This document shows positions 5,327-8,407 of a stretch of 8,407 nucleotides of DNA, one piece after another. This DNA comes from Chloroflexota bacterium (lineage in GTDB: Bacteria > Chloroflexota > Dehalococcoidia > Lucifugimonadales > Lucifugimonadaceae): positions 1 to 8,407 of the forward strand of contig JACPRT010000145.1 in assembly GCA_016189845.1 (NCBI GenBank), read 5' to 3'. The notes below the pieces were generated by a model. It worked only from the letters and a program-made list of their open reading frames with translations. It made no database searches and was not told the DNA's origin. Within the stretch, counting starts at the first letter, position 1. Each line of letters starts with the position of its first letter. A program made the translations under genes and the position numbers.

Positions 5327-7945
5327 TTATTTGCGGGCGGAGGACCGGCCAGCTTTGCCGGCCTTTCCCTTGGCGGTCCTGCGCGCCGCCTTTGCCGCGT
5401 CGTCGAGTTGCCGCTCGATCTTCTCGAGCCGTCCCCTCAACGACCGGTTCTCTTCCTCCACCTTATGGAGGTCGTCGCGTAGCTTCTTCACGTCGTCGGG
5501 TGCGTTCTTGCCGTCGCGTATCGCCTTGATGGCGACCCTTGCGTCCCGCACGACGCGGCCGTCGAGCTCGCGGTCGACCAGCCGGCTCAGATGCGGGATC
5601 GCCCTTTGCTCCTTGAGCCCCCCGAGCGACGACGCGCTCCGTTGCCGGACCCTCAGCCAGGGATCGTCGAGGAGATCGATGAGCGTGTCCACAACTTCGG
5701 TCTTGTTCTCGCCCAGCTTACCGAGGGCGCCGATCGCCGCCTCCCGTGCCCGCTGTGGCTTCCCGTACGCAGTCCACTGCGTGGCGACCTTGACTCCGCG
5801 GTCGTCCTTCAGTTCCGCGATTCCCGCGAGCGCCCCCGTCCTGATCGCCTCCAGGTGGGCCGGGCGGTCGAGCGCCTCGACCAGCGGCTCGAACGCTTTT
5901 TCCCAGCGGGTCTTCCCGAGGCTGGTCGCGGCGGTCATGGCGACGTAGTAGCTATCGTCCTGTTTGAGCATCTTGACCAGCGCCTGCGCTGCACGTTGGT
6001 CCTTGAACCCTCCCAGGCCGTCGGCCACGCCTCGCCTGGCCTTGGGGTGCTGCACCCCGGTGCAAGCGAGCAGCGCGTCCAGGGCTGAGTCCGACCCGAT
6101 CTTCCCGAGCTGCCGCGCCGCGGTCGCCTGCACCGCCCAGAACTTGTCCTTCAGCACCGCACGCTTCAACGCCTTGACGGCCTCCAGGGAGGCCAGCTTG
6201 CCAAGCCCTTCGGCGGCTTCGATCCGTCCGATCGCGTCTTCATCACGTTCGAGCTGGTACTCCAGCAGGTCCTTCGACTTCGTGAAGTCCAGCGTCTTCA
6301 GCACGCCATATCCGGCATCGAACTGAACCAGCTTTGGCCTGGCCGGCAAGACGTATGTCAGTGTGTGTTCTCGTTCGAAGATCTTCGCCCCGAAGACCTG
6401 ACGCCCTTCGGCCGTGACGAATACGACATCGACGTTCGCCCTGAACGTCCTGGTGACGCCATCGCCCGATTGCGTCTGCCGGACACCCAGGGTTGCGGTC
6501 TTCTTGTCGCTGTCCCAGGCGTAGGTGACCTTGAATTCGGGGTGCCCGGGCTTGTAGACCCACTGGTCGAAGAACCAGTCCATGCTGCGGCCGGTCGATT
6601 CCTCGATCGCGCGCTCGAAGTCCGGGGTGGTGACGTTCCTGCCGCGGTACGACGCCACATAGTGGCGAATCGCCCGATAGAACTGCTCGTCCCCGAGCTC
6701 ACGCCGGAGCATGTGCAGGACGACCCCGCCCTTCTCGTAAAGGTGCCGGTCGAAGAGGTCGCTGGCGGTGTGGAACGTATTTTCCACGATGGGCCGGCGG
6801 TAGGTCTCGCTCATGTACCCGCGCGCCATGCCCAGCACGTCCCACAAGTGCTCGTCCAGCCCACGGTGGTGTTCCTGCCAGACGGATTCGAAGTAGGTTG
6901 CGAAGCCTTCGTTGAGCCAGCCGTGCGACCAGTCGCGGCACGTGAGGAGATCGCCGAACCACTGGTGGACCGCCTCGTGCGACACGAGAAAGTCGCTCGA
7001 GAAGTCCACGTGCGCCCGCTCATCGTGAAGCGTGAGGTCGGTCTGGGTCGTCGCGGAGGTGTTCTCCATCCCGCCGAATATGAAGTCCTGGACCGCGACC
7101 TGCGTGTACTTGTCCCACGGGTAGGGCTCGCCGAAGAGGTCCTCGTACAGGCTGATCATCGCTGGCGTGTTGCCGAACGACCGCTTGCCATCGGCCTCCC
7201 GGCCCTTCTGCACGTAGAAGTCGATGAGCGGTTTGGAGTCCTTCAACACGACTCGGGCGAAGTTCGAGGCCGCGAGCGTGATCAGGTAGACCGCGTGCGG
7301 CTTGTCCTGGCGCCAGTGGAGCGTCTTCGTCTTCGATTCCTGATCGCTCGATTCTTCCACCAGCCGCCCGTTGGAGACCGCCGTCCAGTCCTGGGGCACG
7401 GTGACGATCACCTCGCTGGTGATGCGGCCGCGCGGCTCGTCGATGCACGGAAACCAGTGGTGGTTGTCCGTGTCCTGGCCCTGCGTCCATACCTGGACTG
7501 GCTTTTCCGGGTACGCCTTGTCGGGTCCGGTGAAGTAGATCCCCCGGCGCGGGGTCGCCACATAATCGACCTTTACGACCACCTGCGTCCTCGACTTAGG
7601 CGGTTTCGGGAATTCGACGATCAGCTGCCTGTCGGTGAGGGCGTATTCGGCCGGGCGGCCGTCGACCGACACCGAGTTCACGACGGTGTCTTCGCAGTCC
7701 AGCTCGACGCGCCGGGCGTCGTCGGTGACGGGCTGCAGCGTGAGTTCGGCTGTGCCGATCACCTGCTTTGCTTCCAGATTGAATCCTACCGTCAGCCTGA
7801 CGTGTTTGAGGTCGACGACCCGATCGCGCGGGAAATGGCGCTCATCGCCCGGCAACGCGAACGGCGCGGCCGCAAGTCCCTGCTCGGCCGATGACTCTCC
7901 CCACAGGTGGCGGGTTTCATCCCGCGGTCCAAAACAGCGACGCAT
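5327..7945 (-). CDS. M1 family zinc aminopeptidase with C-terminal HEAT repeats and basic tail
   Basis: An 872-aa metallopeptidase that should remove N-terminal residues from peptides. The N-terminal beta domain spans roughly residues 40-235. The catalytic domain has the substrate-binding GGMEN (291-295) and a complete HExxH-x18-E zinc site: HEAVH at 323-327 and NEGFATYFE with E346 as third ligand. The catalytic tyrosine is Y403, in YEKGG. A beta domain follows (about 467-553), then helical HEAT-like repeats from about 571 to 812 (repeated AA..LGKL/GL and ALVKML/LIDLLDD patterns). A charged heptad-like segment (about 816-852) suggests a coiled coil, and the end is Lys/Arg/Ala-rich (AKGKAGKAGRSSARK). 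HEAT repeats occupy the place of the ERAP-like helical C domain of classical M1 enzymes. No signal peptide is visible, so it is probably cytosolic. ATG at 7945 has only a weak GAG-type ribosome-binding site. It diverges from ilvD and heads the minus-strand cluster. Substrate range is unknown. Confidence 0.93.
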   Translation of the reverse strand: MRRCFGPRDETRHLWGESSAEQGLAAAPFALPGDERHFPRDRVVDLKHVRLTVGFNLEAKQVIGTAELTLQPVTDDARRVELDCEDTVVNSVSVDGRPAEYALTDRQLIVEFPKPPKSRTQVVVKVDYVATPRRGIYFTGPDKAYPEKPVQVWTQGQDTDNHHWFPCIDEPRGRITSEVIVTVPQDWTAVSNGRLVEESSDQESKTKTLHWRQDKPHAVYLITLAASNFARVVLKDSKPLIDFYVQKGREADGKRSFGNTPAMISLYEDLFGEPYPWDKYTQVAVQDFIFGGMENTSATTQTDLTLHDERAHVDFSSDFLVSHEAVHQWFGDLLTCRDWSHGWLNEGFATYFESVWQEHHRGLDEHLWDVLGMARGYMSETYRRPIVENTFHTASDLFDRHLYEKGGVVLHMLRRELGDEQFYRAIRHYVASYRGRNVTTPDFERAIEESTGRSMDWFFDQWVYKPGHPEFKVTYAWDSDKKTATLGVRQTQSGDGVTRTFRANVDVVFVTAEGRQVFGAKIFEREHTLTYVLPARPKLVQFDAGYGVLKTLDFTKSKDLLEYQLERDEDAIGRIEAAEGLGKLASLEAVKALKRAVLKDKFWAVQATAARQLGKIGSDSALDALLACTGVQHPKARRGVADGLGGFKDQRAAQALVKMLKQDDSYYVAMTAATSLGKTRWEKAFEPLVEALDRPAHLEAIRTGALAGIAELKDDRGVKVATQWTAYGKPQRAREAAIGALGKLGENKTEVVDTLIDLLDDPWLRVRQRSASSLGGLKEQRAIPHLSRLVDRELDGRVVRDARVAIKAIRDGKNAPDDVKKLRDDLHKVEEENRSLRGRLEKIERQLDDAAKAARRTAKGKAGKAGRSSARK

Positions 7946-8075
7946 CTATGGCACTCGCTTCCATCGAAAAAAGGGCAACCGGTCAATTGTAATGCTCTGG
8001 AGTATATTGACCGCTACTCCGCACGTACTCCGCACGTACCCCGTACGTTGGATCAGAAAGGGCTGCGCCGCACGA
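7946..8075. promoter_or_regulatory. divergent promoter region between the aminopeptidase gene and ilvD
   Basis: This 130-bp AT-richer gap must contain the start signals of both flanking genes. On the plus strand TATATT (8003-8008) is a good -10 candidate for ilvD, though no strong -35 is seen. On the minus strand TACAAT (7991 down to 7986) is a good -10 candidate for the aminopeptidase gene, again with a weak -35. An 8-bp inverted repeat, CGGTCAAT (7980-7987) and ATTGACCG (8006-8013), spaced by 18 bp, overlaps the minus -10 and abuts the plus -10, as an operator would. GGAGTA (7999-8004) can also pair with TACTCC (8015-8020). A ribosome-binding site for ilvD is weak (AAAGGG about 13 bases before the ATG). 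Confidence 0.45.
8015..8047 (+). repeat. three tandem 11-bp repeats upstream of ilvD
   Basis: TACTCCGCACG occurs at 8015-8025 and again, identically, at 8026-8036. A third copy, TACCCCGTACG, follows at 8037-8047 with two changes. The end of the second copy and the third form the hairpin ACGTAC-CCC-GTACGT (8034-8048). The 11-bp period is about one helical turn, which would place the copies on the same DNA face, just downstream of the proposed ilvD -10. Candidate roles are a repressor site or a leader-RNA structure. Confidence 0.6.
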
Positions 8076-8407
8076 ATGGTGACGACGACAAGGACCCGGA
8101 CCAGCCGGAAAACCAGCAGCAAGAAAAAAGGCGGCGTGCCCGCGCGAGCCGCGGGAAAGCATCGCAGCTGGGAGACGACCGAGGGAATCACCAGGGCGCC
8201 GCACCGATCGATGATGCGGGCCATGGGACTCACCGACAAGGACATCGACGCCCCGTTCGTCGGGGTTGCCTCGACCCACAACGAGGTCACACCCTGCAAC
8301 TTCGGGATCGCGCCGCTCGTCGAAGAGGTCAAGCGTGGGGTATTCGCCGCGGGCGGCACTCCGTTCACCTTCGGCACGATCACCGTGAGCGACGCCATCT
8401 CCATGGG
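8076..8407 (+). CDS. ilvD: dihydroxy-acid dehydratase IlvD, N-terminal part (cut by window end)
   Basis: The frame starts at ATG 8076 and stays open to the last base (110 codons plus two bases). The translation matches the start of IlvD, the Fe-S enzyme that dehydrates 2,3-dihydroxy acids to 2-keto acids in valine, isoleucine and leucine synthesis. Seen are SWETTEGITRAPHRSMMRAMG (segment from residue 31, IlvD-like), then FVGVASTHNE, TPCN with C74 at the position of the conserved Fe-S cysteine, and FGTITVSDAISMG near the edge. The first 30 or so residues (MVTTTRTRTSRKTSSKKKGG...) are Thr/Lys/Arg-rich and look like an extra leader not needed for catalysis. GTG codons at position 2 and at about position 21 are alternative starts, and no strong ribosome-binding site decides between them. 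It diverges from the aminopeptidase gene. About four fifths of the protein lies outside the window. Confidence 0.93.
   Translation, partial: MVTTTRTRTSRKTSSKKKGGVPARAAGKHRSWETTEGITRAPHRSMMRAMGLTDKDIDAPFVGVASTHNEVTPCNFGIAPLVEEVKRGVFAAGGTPFTFGTITVSDAISM

Noticed and set aside
6365..7894. Long plus-strand open frame (509 codons) opposite the aminopeptidase gene
   Set aside because: It lies entirely antisense to a gene with a complete catalytic site, has no domain-like pattern, and long antisense frames are expected in GC-rich coding DNA.
1..8407. CRISPR array, tRNA, rRNA, transposase or toxin-antitoxin genes
   Set aside because: Looked for on both strands; no regularly spaced repeats of CRISPR type, no tRNA-like cloverleaf and no recognisable transposase or toxin-antitoxin protein was seen.

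Overview
The window is a piece of a GC-rich bacterial chromosome with G/C-ending codons and short intergenic gaps. I see no plasmid, phage or transposase genes. The lineage cannot be fixed from this sequence. Acidobacteria, Chloroflexi/Dormibacterota-like, Rokubacteria-like or other high-GC soil groups would fit a soluble M1 aminopeptidase with HEAT repeats and an F420-reductase-like oxidoreductase, but this is inference.

Layout, left to right: (1) 25-648 (+), a small NAD(P)/F420-type oxidoreductase of the COG2085 family. (2) 649-1047, a convergent noncoding gap. It holds the strongest unexplained signal in the window, a nested inverted-repeat element at 799-992: a 23-bp perfect inverted repeat, an outer imperfect one, and a core of three 12-bp GGTACC-containing units forming two overlapping perfect 24-bp palindromes. 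(3) 1048-5247 (-), three consecutive, clearly related 12-TM major facilitator exporters of the EntS/MFS_3 type, separated by gaps of about 150 bp. (4) 5327-7945 (-), an M1 zinc aminopeptidase with C-terminal HEAT repeats, a predicted coiled coil and a Lys/Arg/Ala-rich tail. (5) 7946-8075, a compact divergent promoter region with a spaced inverted repeat and three tandem 11-bp repeats. (6) 8076 to the right edge (+), the start of ilvD (dihydroxy-acid dehydratase), cut off by the window end.

How they may work together: the four minus-strand genes run the same way, aminopeptidase first, then the three exporters. The gaps are 79, 152 and 154 bp, so a loose operon or several transcription units are both possible. 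A peptidase beside multiple exporters could mean peptide or amino-acid turnover plus efflux, but no exporter substrate can be read from sequence. ilvD (branched-chain amino-acid and, through valine, pantothenate synthesis) diverges from the aminopeptidase across a region with operator-like repeats, so the two could be controlled together. I find no complete new defence or mobile system. The items most worth following are the nested palindromic element, the tandem exporter family and the ilvD/aminopeptidase control region.
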